Of a stretch of DNA of 64,000 bases, positions 17,403 to 26,310 are shown in pieces. Where the stretch lies: assembly GCA_030149245.1 (NCBI GenBank), contig JASBRX010000023.1, forward strand, positions 1-64,000. Direction: 5' to 3'. This DNA comes from Sphingomonas bacterium (lineage in GTDB: Bacteria; Pseudomonadota; Alphaproteobacteria; Sphingomonadales; Sphingomonadaceae). Each line of letters begins with the position of its first letter. Position 1 is the stretch's first letter. A model generated the notes under the pieces. The model did not search any database and was not told the DNA's origin. It worked only from the letters and a program-made list of their open reading frames with translations. The position numbers and the translations under genes are program-made.

Positions 17403-19589
17403 TCACGCCGCCGCCGCGTAGCTCCGCCGTGTCTGCGGAACCCCGTCGATATCGAACTGCGCCGCGCGGCCGGCGAGCTCGGTGGCCTCGGTGCGCAGCT
17501 GTTGCGCCGCCGCCGAGGTTTCCTCGACCATCGCTGCATTCTGCTGCGTCGTCGTGTCCATCCCGCTGACCGCGATCACGATTTCGGAAATCGACATCGC
17601 CTGGACGCGGTTGTCCTCGACCAGCGAGCCGACAAGGGTGTCGACCTGACCAAACATGTCCGCGATCTGGACCAGCGCGCTATCGACGCTGCCGACCGCG
17701 CCCACGGCATTGCCAACCTCTTCCTGGGTCACCGTCAACTGGTCGCGGGCGCGCTTGGCCTCTTCCTCGGCACGCATCGCGAGTGCGGAGACCAGGTCGG
17801 CCACCACCGCGAAGCCGCGTCCAGCCTCACCCGCACGCCCCGCCTCGACCGCCGCGTTCATCGCGAGCACGCGCGTCTGGAACGCGATCTTGTCGAGCCC
17901 CTCGATCACATCGTCGATGCCCTTGGCGCATTCGGACACGCGGTGCATCGCCGCCACCGCGCCCGATGCGACATCGCGGCCGCCGGTAACGCTGGCATTG
18001 GCGCGCTTGGCGCAGTGCAGCGTCTCATCGGCGGACGCAGCGCTGGCGCGCAGCCGCTCGTCGATCTGCGACAGCGCGGCGGAGGTCTGTTCGAGGCTTG
18101 CCGCGCTGCTCTCACTGCGGCTGGCCAGGTCCTGGGCGGCGCGGGCGATCTCGGTCGAACCGGTCTGAATGCTCTCCGACCGCTCAACGACGGCGGCGAT
18201 CAGGTCGCGCAACGTGGTCGCGGTCGCGTTGAAATCGGTCTTCAGCTGCGCATAGGCCGGCGGGAAATCGGAATCGATCCGCGCAGTCAGCTTGCCCTCA
18301 CGCAGCGCGGCAAGGCCGGTGCCGATCGCGGCGGTGACATCGCGCTGTTCCTCGGCAGTGCGCGCCTGTTCGCGTTCGCGCTCGGCCGCAGCGAGGCGGA
18401 AGACATCGGCGGCGCGGGCGAGCGTGCCGATCTCGTCGCTGCGATCGGTTTCGCCAACCGCCAGATGCTCGCCCTTGGCGAGCCGGTCCACAGTGTCGGA
18501 CAGGCGGCCCAGCGGCAGCCCGACGACCTTCTTGGATGCGAACCACAGGGCACCCAGCGCACCGGCGACCAGGATGATCGCGATGACGACCAGCATCCAG
18601 GTCAGCGCATGTGCGGGCGCGGTGATCGCTGCCTGCGGAATGTCCACGACGACGGCCCAGCGATCGGCGATCCCGTCGATCGACACCGGCACTGCAAAGC
18701 GTGCCCAGTGCGTGCCATCTGCGGCGACATGGGAGAAGCGCTGCGGCGTGCCCGTCTTGATGACCGCGTCGATCAGCTCTTTCTGATCCTCGTCATAGGG
18801 CTTCATGCGCATTTCGGGGTTTTCGTGCGCAATCCATTTGCCGTCCTGCGCGATCAGGCGCACCCGGCCCGACCCCAGCGGCTTTTGCTGCATCAACCCG
18901 GCCGACAGATCGTCGAGGCTGATGTCGAAGCCCGACACGCCGACCACCTGATCGCCGCGTCGCAGCGGGAAGGTGATGCTGAACATCGTGACATCCTGGC
19001 CGTCGACCGGATAGCTATAGGGGATGCTGAGGCGGCCGGCGGCGCGCTTCAGGCCCCCGGCATAATAATCCTTCTGCCAATCCTCGGGCGGGCTGGCGGG
19101 CTGCGCGGTGACCTTGCCGCTCTTGTCGCGGGTCAGATACGGCGCAAATCCGCCGGCGACATTGTACATCGTGTTCCCGGCGAGTTCGGGGCGGTTATAT
19201 TCGGGCTCCAGGATCGACCATGCGCCGAGCACGGTCGGAGCTGCGTCGAGAAATCCGCGCAGCTGGGCGACCGTGCGATCGGCGGCGAAGCCGTTGGTGG
19301 TCAGATCGGTCGAGATCGACCGCGCCATGGCATGCGACGCGCCCACAATCCCGTTCACATCGGTCGCAATGCCGCCGGCATAGCGCTCCGCTGTGGCCTG
19401 CGCCGTATCGCTCGACCCGCGTCCCACGACGGATGATGCCTGAAGCGTGACAATGGTGAACCCGATCGCCAGCAGTACGCTGATCGCGGCCGCGCAAAAC
19501 GCGACAAGCTTGCCGGCAACGGGCAGGCGATTGAAATAGGTCGTCAAGCTGGCGGCCGACGGGCCGCCTTTGGCAGAGGCAAAGGACAA
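17403..19589 (-). CDS. Methyl-accepting chemotaxis protein with Cache sensor
   Basis: A 728-residue chemoreceptor. A first membrane helix lies at about residues 27-50 and a double-Cache-like periplasmic sensor at about 55-330 (SILEPEYNRPELAGN, then VVGVSGFDISLDDLS and HWARFAVPVSIDG). The second helix is near 330-355, then come HAMP and linker segments and the cytoplasmic signalling domain. The hairpin tip is recognisable as KIAFQTRVLAMNAAVEAGRA followed by GRGFAVVADLV. It probably senses a small organic ligand and signals to CheA/CheW encoded elsewhere. It lies in opposite orientation between cobS and cobT, which are otherwise neighbours in related bacteria. Confidence 0.93.
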   Translation of the reverse strand: MSFASAKGGPSAASLTTYFNRLPVAGKLVAFCAAAISVLLAIGFTIVTLQASSVVGRGSSDTAQATAERYAGGIATDVNGIVGASHAMARSISTDLTTNGFAADRTVAQLRGFLDAAPTVLGAWSILEPEYNRPELAGNTMYNVAGGFAPYLTRDKSGKVTAQPASPPEDWQKDYYAGGLKRAAGRLSIPYSYPVDGQDVTMFSITFPLRRGDQVVGVSGFDISLDDLSAGLMQQKPLGSGRVRLIAQDGKWIAHENPEMRMKPYDEDQKELIDAVIKTGTPQRFSHVAADGTHWARFAVPVSIDGIADRWAVVVDIPQAAITAPAHALTWMLVVIAIILVAGALGALWFASKKVVGLPLGRLSDTVDRLAKGEHLAVGETDRSDEIGTLARAADVFRLAAAEREREQARTAEEQRDVTAAIGTGLAALREGKLTARIDSDFPPAYAQLKTDFNATATTLRDLIAAVVERSESIQTGSTEIARAAQDLASRSESSAASLEQTSAALSQIDERLRASAASADETLHCAKRANASVTGGRDVASGAVAAMHRVSECAKGIDDVIEGLDKIAFQTRVLAMNAAVEAGRAGEAGRGFAVVADLVSALAMRAEEEAKRARDQLTVTQEEVGNAVGAVGSVDSALVQIADMFGQVDTLVGSLVEDNRVQAMSISEIVIAVSGMDTTTQQNAAMVEETSAAAQQLRTEATELAGRAAQFDIDGVPQTRRSYAAAA

Positions 19590-19750
19590 ACCGGGTCTCC
19601 CGAAAGATGCGGCGCCGGATCTGGTAACGGGCGCCTTTGCCCTAGTTATAGGTCGCGCATGCCCAATCGGGCGCGCGGTCGCGCGAATCTGTCCGCGACC
19701 GATCCCGCAGGACGCTTGTGTCGCGTCGCGGCTTTGCGCATGGACGGGGC

Positions 19751-21583
19751 ATGGCCAGCGACTCTCCCCTCGACCAGTTCAAGTCCGTCCTTGCCGGGAC
19801 CGCGCGCGCACTGAGCCATGAGGCGGAGCTGGAACTCGCCTTTACCGCCGATGCGCCGGCCCAATCGGGGCGGCACATCAAGGTGCCGATGCCGGGCCGC
19901 AACCTCCCGCCCGATCAGGTGGCCGAAGCGCGCGGCTTCGCCGATGGCTACGCGCTGCGGCTCCGGCTGCACGACAGCGCGACCCACCTCAAAGCCGCAC
20001 CCAAGGAGCCGGTGGCGCGCGCGGTGTTCGACGCGGTGGAGACGGCGCGGGTCGAGGCGCTGGGATCGCGCGGCTATGCCGGCATCGCCGACAATCTCGA
20101 CCATGCGCTCGAAATGAAAATGCGGTCCGACCCGATCAGCCGGGCGCGGACGCGGGATGAGGTCCCGTTGTCGACCGCAGTCCAGCTGCTGGTGCGCGAG
20201 CGGCTGACCGGACGCGAATCCCCCGCCGCCGCCGCACTCGGGCTGGCACTGGTGCGCGACTGGATCGAGGACAAGGGCGGGTCCGACCTCGACGCGCTGG
20301 CGCTGGCGATCGACGATCAGGCTGCATTCGCACGGCTGGTCGGCAATCTGCTCGCCGATCTGGAACTGACCGAGGGCGATCTGGTCCCCGAGGAGTCCGA
20401 AGAGGGCGGCGGCGAAGACGAGGGCACCGACGAAGCCGACGAGAGCGAGGCCGACGCGGGCGACGAGGCCGGCGATACCGGCGAGAGCGAGATCGACGCG
20501 CGCGGCGAACAGCGCGAGGGTGAGGGCGAGGACGGCCCCGAAACCGAGCAGGAACAGGGCGAGTTCGAGGAGGGCGAGGGCGAGCCCGGCGATCCGGGCG
20601 ACGAAGGCATGATGCCCGTTCGCCCCAACCGCCCCTGGTCCGACCTGCCGCCGCAGTTCGAATATGGCGCCTACACCACGCAATATGACGAGGTGATCGC
20701 CGCCACCGACCTGTGCGACGATGAGGAGCTGACGCGGCTGCGCGCCTATCTCGACACGCAATTGTCGAACCTGCAGGGCGTCGTGACCAAACTCGCCAAC
20801 CGGCTCCAGCGCCGGTTGATGGCGCAACAGAACCGCAGCTGGGACTTCGACCAGGACGAAGGGCTGCTCGACGCTGCGCGGCTGGCGCGGGTGATCGTCA
20901 ACCCGATGCAGTCGCTGTCGTACAAGGTCGAGAAGGAGGCCGAGTTCAAGGACACGGTCGTCACGCTGCTGATCGACAATTCCGGCTCGATGCGCGGCCG
21001 CCCGATCAGCATCGCGGCGCTCAGCGCCGATATCCTCGCGCGGACGCTGGAGCGGGTCGGGGTAAAGACCGAGATCCTCGGCTTTACCACGCGGGCGGGG
21101 AAGGGCGGGCAGAGCCGTGAGAAATGGCTGGCCGAAGGGCGACCGGCGCAACCCGGCCGCCTCAACGACGTGCGCCCCATCGGCTACAAACAGGCCGACG
21201 AACCGTGGCGCCGCGCCAAGAAATCGCTCGGCCTGATGATGCGCGAAGGGCTGCTCAAGGAGAATATCGACGGCGAGGCGCTGCTCTGGGCGCACCAGCG
21301 GCTGATCGCGCGGCCGGAGGCGCGCCGAATCCTGATGGTGATCAGCGACGGCGCGCCGGTCGACGATTCGACGCTGAGCGTCAACAGCGGGTCCTATCTG
21401 GAGCGGCATCTGCGTCAGGTGATCGGGTGGATCGAGAGCCGCTCGCCGGTCGGGCTGGTCGCGATCGGCATCGGCCATGACGTGACCCGCTATTACAGCC
21501 GCGCGGTGACGATCATGGATGTCGATCAGCTCGCCGGCACGATGATCGAGCAGCTGGCGTCGCTGTTCGACCTCGATGCCTGA
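19751..21583 (+). CDS. cobT: CobT-type VWA protein (cobaltochelatase subunit)
   Basis: The protein has 610 residues from ATG 19751; a GTG 33 bases upstream is an alternative. The N-terminal region is helical ([20 protein letters not shown]). Residues around 215-295 form a very acidic Glu/Asp/Gly tract, and the C-terminal third is a von Willebrand A domain with the metal site [10 protein letters not shown] near residue 407. This is the CobT layout, and CobT forms a two-ring complex with the AAA+ partner CobS. Without a nearby cobN the pair may have another client. The stop overlaps the next gene by eight bases. Confidence 0.9.
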   Translation: MASDSPLDQFKSVLAGTARALSHEAELELAFTADAPAQSGRHIKVPMPGRNLPPDQVAEARGFADGYALRLRLHDSATHLKAAPKEPVARAVFDAVETARVEALGSRGYAGIADNLDHALEMKMRSDPISRARTRDEVPLSTAVQLLVRERLTGRESPAAAALGLALVRDWIEDKGGSDLDALALAIDDQAAFARLVGNLLADLELTEGDLVPEESEEGGGEDEGTDEADESEADAGDEAGDTGESEIDARGEQREGEGEDGPETEQEQGEFEEGEGEPGDPGDEGMMPVRPNRPWSDLPPQFEYGAYTTQYDEVIAATDLCDDEELTRLRAYLDTQLSNLQGVVTKLANRLQRRLMAQQNRSWDFDQDEGLLDAARLARVIVNPMQSLSYKVEKEAEFKDTVVTLLIDNSGSMRGRPISIAALSADILARTLERVGVKTEILGFTTRAGKGGQSREKWLAEGRPAQPGRLNDVRPIGYKQADEPWRRAKKSLGLMMREGLLKENIDGEALLWAHQRLIARPEARRILMVISDGAPVDDSTLSVNSGSYLERHLRQVIGWIESRSPVGLVAIGIGHDVTRYYSRAVTIMDVDQLAGTMIEQLASLFDLDA

Positions 21584-21848
21584 CGGCCCCGGCGGCGTCG
21601 TGCCGCCGCCAGGCGGGTTTCATCCGCCGGTCAAGCGATCGATGACGATCGCCGCGCATCCGACTTCGATCAGCCTTGAACCGGTGTTCTGGGAGGCGCT
21701 GGAGGCGGCGGCGCAGGCACGCGGCCTGCCGCTCAGCGCGCTGGTTGCGCAGATCGATTATCTGCGAATCCAGACCGACGATCCCCCCAATCTTGCCAGC
21801 GCGTTGCGCAGCTGGCTTCTCACCGATGCGACAAAGTTGCGACAATAA
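21576..21848 (+). CDS. Ribbon-helix-helix domain protein
   Basis: A 90-residue protein whose core matches the RHH_4 family (PF13467): [20 protein letters not shown], then [20 protein letters not shown]. Such proteins are small putative DNA binders with a short beta strand followed by two helices. A proline-rich N-terminus (PPPGGFHPP) precedes it. It overlaps the end of cobT by eight bases and is therefore probably translated from the same message. The target is unknown; the Fur-like palindromes begin directly after its stop. Confidence 0.8.
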   Translation: MPDGPGGVVPPPGGFHPPVKRSMTIAAHPTSISLEPVFWEALEAAAQARGLPLSALVAQIDYLRIQTDDPPNLASALRSWLLTDATKLRQ

Positions 21849-21891
21849 TGAAAACGATTCGCATTAGTGTTGACAGTGCGAACGACTCTCA
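21849..21891 (+). promoter_or_regulatory. Fur-like boxes and promoter of the siderophore receptor
   Basis: TGAAAACGATTCGCA (21849-21863) and TGCGAACGACTCTCA (21877-21891) both resemble the 15-base TGCGA-N5-TCGCA palindrome found in front of the PepSY gene at 28488. A TTGACA box at 21870-21875 lies between them, so a repressor bound here would cover the promoter. This fits iron-dependent repression by a Fur-type regulator. The assignment is by pattern and by the function of the gene. Confidence 0.65.
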
Positions 21892-21929
21892 ATAGCGGAC
21901 TCCCCAAGAACAGCCAAAAGGGGTTTTCC

Positions 21930-24260
21930 ATGTCACGCACCTTGGACGGCCAACGCGCCGCGCCTGCATTCCTCGCGCTCGCCGCAATTGGTTTTGTCGC
22001 ATCGGCTCCAGCCTATGCTGCGGACCCTGCCGATCCGGTCGAGGAGCAGGATCGCGCCGATGTGACGGTGACCGGCGAGAAGGTGCGGTCCGAGCAGGCC
22101 AGCCCCAAGGTCACCCGCCCCGTTCGCGACACGCCGCAGACGGTCACCATCCTGACCAACAAGGTGATCGAGGAGCAGAACCTGCTCACCCTGCGCGACG
22201 TGCTGTCGACCGTCCCGGGCATCACCTTTGGCGCGGCGGAGGGCGGCATCGCGCCGAGCGACCAGATTACCCTGCGCGGCTATTCCGCCTCGTCCGACAT
22301 CACTACCGATGGCGTTCGCGACAGCGCCCCCTATTCGCGCAGCGACCCGTTCAACTTGGAACAGGTCGAGGTCACCAACGGTGCCAACTCGGTCTATAAC
22401 GGGTCGGGATCGGTCGGCGGGTCGATCAACATCGTGACCAAGCGTCCGCAGGCGGAGACGTCGATCGCGGTGCAGGGCGGGATCGGCACTGACGACTATT
22501 ATCGCGGCACGATCGACGCCAATGTCCGCGCCAGCGACCTGATCGCCTTGCGCCTCAACGCGATGGTCCATCAGAACGACGTGCCCGGCCGCGATGTCGA
22601 GAACTACGAACGCTGGGGCGTCGCCCCCGCAGTGACGATCGGCATCGAAGGTCCGACCAGCCTGACGCTGCAATATCTGCATCAGGAAGAGACCAATATC
22701 CCGCAATACGGCGTACCCTATTACAAGAACGCGACCTTCAACGGCGCGCTGCCGGGCATCGATCGCAGCGACTATTTTGGCTATCGCAACATCGATACGC
22801 AGGAGATCACCGTCGATCAGGCGACGATCACCGCCGCCCACGAATTCAGCGACAAATTGTCGATCCGCAACCTGACCCGCTGGCAGATGGTGCAGCAGCT
22901 CACCATCGTCGGCCCGCCGCAGGGGACCTATTGCCTCACCGGCGGGATCACTGCCGCCGGAGCGACCTGCCCCGCGACCGTCCCGGTCGGCTATTATCTG
23001 ATTGGCGGTCCGCGCGGCAACGTCCGCGATACGACCAGCGAGCTGATGTACAATCAGGTCGATCTGTCGGCGCAGTTCGCCACCGGCGCGGTCGAGCACA
23101 GCCTGGTCCTCGGCGCATCGGCGGGGTGGGAGAAGTTCTCATTGTCCACCGGCAACGTCTATCGCAACGCCAACGGCACAGTCGCCAACGCGACCTATCC
23201 GCTGATTAACTGGGCGAACCCCAATGAGGTCGTCGTCGGCCCGGCCGGGTTCACCTATGGCAGCAACGTCTATACCGGCCCGGTCAACTTCTTCGAAAGC
23301 GGTCGGCAGCGCGGCGAGGTAACCAACTACGCCGTCTACCTGTTCGACACGATGAAGCTCGGCAAGTTCGAGCTGAATGGCGGCGTCCGCTACGAGCGCA
23401 ATGAGGGCAATTACCAGACCGACACCGGCACCGCCGCAACCGTCACCACGCCGCAGGGCGCGATCGTCACCGGCCCGCGCTTCCGCAACAATGCCGACCT
23501 GTTCAGCTACCGTATCGGCCTCGTTTATAAGCCGGTCGAAGCGGTGACGCTGTATGCCGCATACGGCAACGCCCAGACCCCGTCGCAGAGCGCGGTCAAT
23601 GGCGGCTGCACTGCGCTGACCTGCAATGTCGATCCCGAAACCGCGAAGAATTACGAGATCGGCGCCAAGGCAGAGGTTGGCCGCGCATTGTTCAGCATCG
23701 CCGCATTCCGCAACGAGCGCGACCAGTACAAGGTGCCGTCGAACGACCCGGCGCTGCCCGACCAGGTGCTCGACGGCCATTCGCGGGTCGACGGCATCGC
23801 GGTCAGCGCGACCGGCAACATCACCCCGGCCTGGTCAATCACCGCCAACTACACCTATCTCGAACCCAAGCTGATCCGCTCGGTCGCGGTCGGCAGCCCC
23901 GATCCCGCAGCGGGCGCGGAGCTGCAGAATGTGCCCAACCATTCGGGCAGCCTCTACACCACCTACACGCTGCCGTTCGGGCTGAAGCTGGGGTACGGCG
24001 TCACCTATCAGGGCAGCTTTGCACTCAATCTGCCTGCGTTCGTGACAGGGAGCACCACGGCGGTGACGCCGATCTATCGCTCGGACGATTACCTCGTCCA
24101 CAACGCGTCGATCTCCTACGACATCACCAAGGACCTGAGCGTGCTGGTGAACGTCAAGAACATCAGCAACGAGCTCTACTACACCCGCATCCGCAACAAT
24201 GGCTGGGCCACGCCGGGCGATGCGCGGTCGGCGGTTCTGACCGTCGGCTACCGCTTCTAA
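21930..24260 (+). CDS. TonB-dependent siderophore receptor (catecholate type)
   Basis: An outer-membrane receptor of 776 residues from ATG 21930, with a signal peptide ending near APAYA. The plug has VTVTGEKVRSEQASPKVTRP and DTPQTVTILTNKVIEEQNLL, the hallmark of siderophore receptors of the Fiu/FhuE type, then LRGYSASSDITTDGVRD and the NIVTKRP strand. The barrel ends in the aromatic VLTVGYRF. It would import ferric catecholate-like siderophores with TonB. The next gene is a PiuC-type dioxygenase, as in the fiu-ybiX pair of E. coli. Iron repression is suggested by the boxes upstream. Confidence 0.93.
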   Translation: MSRTLDGQRAAPAFLALAAIGFVASAPAYAADPADPVEEQDRADVTVTGEKVRSEQASPKVTRPVRDTPQTVTILTNKVIEEQNLLTLRDVLSTVPGITFGAAEGGIAPSDQITLRGYSASSDITTDGVRDSAPYSRSDPFNLEQVEVTNGANSVYNGSGSVGGSINIVTKRPQAETSIAVQGGIGTDDYYRGTIDANVRASDLIALRLNAMVHQNDVPGRDVENYERWGVAPAVTIGIEGPTSLTLQYLHQEETNIPQYGVPYYKNATFNGALPGIDRSDYFGYRNIDTQEITVDQATITAAHEFSDKLSIRNLTRWQMVQQLTIVGPPQGTYCLTGGITAAGATCPATVPVGYYLIGGPRGNVRDTTSELMYNQVDLSAQFATGAVEHSLVLGASAGWEKFSLSTGNVYRNANGTVANATYPLINWANPNEVVVGPAGFTYGSNVYTGPVNFFESGRQRGEVTNYAVYLFDTMKLGKFELNGGVRYERNEGNYQTDTGTAATVTTPQGAIVTGPRFRNNADLFSYRIGLVYKPVEAVTLYAAYGNAQTPSQSAVNGGCTALTCNVDPETAKNYEIGAKAEVGRALFSIAAFRNERDQYKVPSNDPALPDQVLDGHSRVDGIAVSATGNITPAWSITANYTYLEPKLIRSVAVGSPDPAAGAELQNVPNHSGSLYTTYTLPFGLKLGYGVTYQGSFALNLPAFVTGSTTAVTPIYRSDDYLVHNASISYDITKDLSVLVNVKNISNELYYTRIRNNGWATPGDARSAVLTVGYRF

Positions 24261-24265
24261 GGGCT

Positions 24266-24334
24266 AAAGGGGGAGGAGCGGGTGACGGCAATCCCTGTCC
24301 CCCTGCTTTCATCCGCTCCGACCCCCTTTTTGTT
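24266..24334 (+). terminator. Terminator after the siderophore receptor gene
   Basis: The arms AAAGGGGGAGGAGCGG (from 24266) and CCGCTCCGACCCCCTTT (to about 24329) pair over some 15 positions with one bulge, and the second arm runs into TTTTTG. The loop is about 30 bases, longer than usual. It lies five bases after the receptor stop, which suggests that the dioxygenase gene downstream has its own promoter or depends on read-through. Confidence 0.65.
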
Positions 24335-24336
24335 TG

Positions 24337-24458
24337 TTCAGCTTCGCTGAAGCGGCACCCGCCCACTACCCCAACCCGGCCCCCACACAGCGTATCGGCG
24401 ATGGGGGGGCGGGTGGGGGCGTGGGCCCGGGCCGCAGCCGTTTCAGCTTTGCTGAAAC
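24337..24458. repeat. Two copies of a short TTCAGC/GCTGAA palindrome
   Basis: TTCAGCTTCGCTGAA at 24337-24351 and GTTTCAGCTTTGCTGAAAC at 24440-24458 are nearly the same hairpin, in the gap between receptor and dioxygenase genes. Between them is a G/C-rich stretch with CCCCACACAG and GGGGGGGCGGGTGGGGGCG. They may be RNA hairpins or protein sites; no function can be assigned. Confidence 0.45.
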
Positions 24459-24476
24459 CGAACTAAAGGAGCCGCC

Positions 24477-25160
24477 ATGCTGATCGCGATTCCCGACCTG
24501 CTCGATCCCGCCACGCTGGCAGACGTGCGCGGGATCATCGACGCGGCGGAGTGGATCGACGGCAACGCGACCTCCGGCCACCAGTCGGCGCTCGCCAAGC
24601 ACAATGAGCAATTGCCCGAGGACAGCGCCGCGGCGAAGGCGGCGGGCAAGGTGATCCTCGACGCACTCGGCCGCTCGCCTTTGTTCTTCGCCGCCGCATT
24701 GCCACTCAAGGTCTTCCCGCCCTTGTTCAACCGCTATGGTGTCGGCCAGACCTTTGGCGTGCATGTCGACAGCGCGATCCGCATCCAGCGCGGCACCGAT
24801 TTCCGGATCCGCAGCGACCTGTCGATGACCGTCTTCCTCGAAGACCCCACGGCCTATGACGGCGGCGAGCTGGTGATCGAGGATCATTATGGCGTGCAGC
24901 GGGTCAAGCTCCCCGCCGGCCATGCGATCCTCTACCCCTCGTCCAGCCTGCACAAGGTCGAGCCGATCACGCGCGGCGCTCGCGTCGCGTCCTTTTTCTG
25001 GATTCAGTCGATGGTCCGCGACGACGGCGCACGCCGCATCCTGTTCGACCTCGATCAAAGCGTACAACGGTTGACCGGACAGCTCGGCGGCGCGGATCGC
25101 AGCGTGATCGAGCTGACCGGCGTGTACCACAACCTCCTGCGCCGCTGGGCGGACGCGTAA
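24477..25160 (+). CDS. piuC: Fe(II)/2-oxoglutarate-dependent PKHD-type dioxygenase (PiuC/YbiX)
   Basis: A 227-residue protein of the PKHD hydroxylase family. The iron ligands are His96 and Asp98 in GVHVDSAI and His159 in [15 protein letters not shown], with the 2-oxoglutarate Arg at 169. It begins [18 protein letters not shown] and has [20 protein letters not shown], both typical of YbiX/PiuC. These genes are almost always next to catecholate siderophore receptors, as here; a role in modifying the siderophore or the receptor has been suggested but is not settled. Confidence 0.93.
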   Translation: MLIAIPDLLDPATLADVRGIIDAAEWIDGNATSGHQSALAKHNEQLPEDSAAAKAAGKVILDALGRSPLFFAAALPLKVFPPLFNRYGVGQTFGVHVDSAIRIQRGTDFRIRSDLSMTVFLEDPTAYDGGELVIEDHYGVQRVKLPAGHAILYPSSSLHKVEPITRGARVASFFWIQSMVRDDGARRILFDLDQSVQRLTGQLGGADRSVIELTGVYHNLLRRWADA

Positions 25161-25208
25161 CCCACCACAGTTCGTCAGCCCGGGCTTGACCCGGGCCGGG
25201 GCTATTCA

Positions 25209-25339
25209 ATCCTCCCCCGCCAGGGGGAGGTGGCAGGCGCAGCCTGACGGAGGGGGAGGAAGCACGACGGTCGAGAGGACACAGCCGTCCTCCCCCTCCG
25301 TCGCCTTCGGCGCCACCTCCCCCTGGCGGGGGAGGATTA
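25209..25339. repeat. Paired GC-rich palindromic repeat (REP/BIME-like)
   Basis: A second copy of the family seen at 2732-2881: the left unit (25209-25260) begins CCTCCCCCGCCAGGGGGAGG and the inverted right unit (about 25288-25339) ends CCTGGCGGGGGAGGATT. The right end overlaps the stop codon of the ApbE gene. It fills the convergent gap between piuC and apbE. Confidence 0.75.
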
Positions 25340-26236
25340 TTCCAGCATCGCCTTAAGCCCGCCCGACAGCCACTCGCCCCGACCCCGCACCACCAGCCGC
25401 ACCGCCAGCTCCTCGCGCTCCGCCAGCGCCATCGCCGCGTCGGGTTCCAGCACCGTCAGCGCGCTCGCCCAGGCATCCGCGTGACAGCAATCGGCGTGGA
25501 TCACGGTGACGCTCGCCGTGCCATGCGCGATCGGGCGACCGGTCCGCGGATCGATACTATGGCTCCCGTGCGCGCCAACGCGGCGGTAATCGCCCGAGGT
25601 CGCCACCGCGATCCCGTGCAGCGCGATGCGCAGCGGGGCGAGCGCCACGCCCGGCGGCGGCTCCACATCGACCCACCACGGCTGGCCATCGGGCTGTATC
25701 CCAACGCCGACCAGCTCGCCGCCAATCTCGACGAGGAAATCGGTGCACCCCATCGCCCGCAGCCGCGCGGCGACCGCATCGACGGCATAGCCCTTGGCGA
25801 TCCCCGACAGGTCGAGCCGCGCGGGCCGGGTGCGGCGCAGGCGCAGCAGCGGCGCATCCAGCTCGATCGCGCCCAATCCCACCGCAGTCCGCGCAGCGTC
25901 GATCTCGGCATCGCCCGGAAGATCGCCACGCGGCCCCGGCGGACCAAAGCCCCACAGGTCGACCAGCGCCCCCAGCGCCGGGTCGAACGCCCCATCCGAC
26001 CGCGTCGCGATGTCGAGCGCGACGGTCATCACCTGAACGAACTCCGGCGCGATCCCGTGCCATCCACCCGGCGCAGCGGCATTGATCCGGCCGAGCTGCG
26101 AGGACGGCTCCCAATGGCTCATCTGCGCGATGATCTCCGCCAGCACGCTTTGGATCGCCGCCGCCACGCCCGGCGGCGGCGCGACGACCGCCGCCGACCA
26201 CCGCGTCCCCATCGTCTCTCCCCCGAAACGCTCCAC
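25337..26236 (-). CDS. apbE: FAD:protein FMN transferase
   Basis: ApbE attaches FMN from FAD to Ser/Thr residues of exported redox proteins. The motifs are present in order: GGETMGTRWSAAVV at the N-terminus, ARLDLSGIAKGYAVDAVA for FAD binding, LVEIGGELVGVG, HGSHSIDPRTGRP, and CHADAWASALTVL near the metal site. The frame is open through the end of the DUF4198 gene, but the first standard start is GTG 26236, which gives 299 residues. A CTG at 26314 overlapping the DUF4198 stop is a possible non-standard start. Neither version has an evident signal peptide, odd for a protein acting on exported substrates. It is the last gene of the PepSY-DUF2271-DUF4198-apbE set. Confidence 0.88.
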   Translation of the reverse strand: MERFGGETMGTRWSAAVVAPPPGVAAAIQSVLAEIIAQMSHWEPSSQLGRINAAAPGGWHGIAPEFVQVMTVALDIATRSDGAFDPALGALVDLWGFGPPGPRGDLPGDAEIDAARTAVGLGAIELDAPLLRLRRTRPARLDLSGIAKGYAVDAVAARLRAMGCTDFLVEIGGELVGVGIQPDGQPWWVDVEPPPGVALAPLRIALHGIAVATSGDYRRVGAHGSHSIDPRTGRPIAHGTASVTVIHADCCHADAWASALTVLEPDAAMALAEREELAVRLVVRGRGEWLSGGLKAMLE

Positions 26237-26310
26237 AACCGCATGCGCCCGCCGCCGGTGAAAGGCAGCGGGCGACAGCGTCGCGGGAATGGCGATGCGG
26301 GGTTCGGGCG

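Noticed and set aside
20380-20620. Apparent tandem repeat in cobT
   Set aside because: Low-complexity Glu/Asp/Gly codons of the CobT acidic linker, not a nucleotide repeat or CRISPR.
19646-21478. 610-codon open frame antisense to cobT
   Set aside because: Mirrors the cobT codons; its acidic-tract antisense gives low-complexity hydrophobic sequence with no family likeness.
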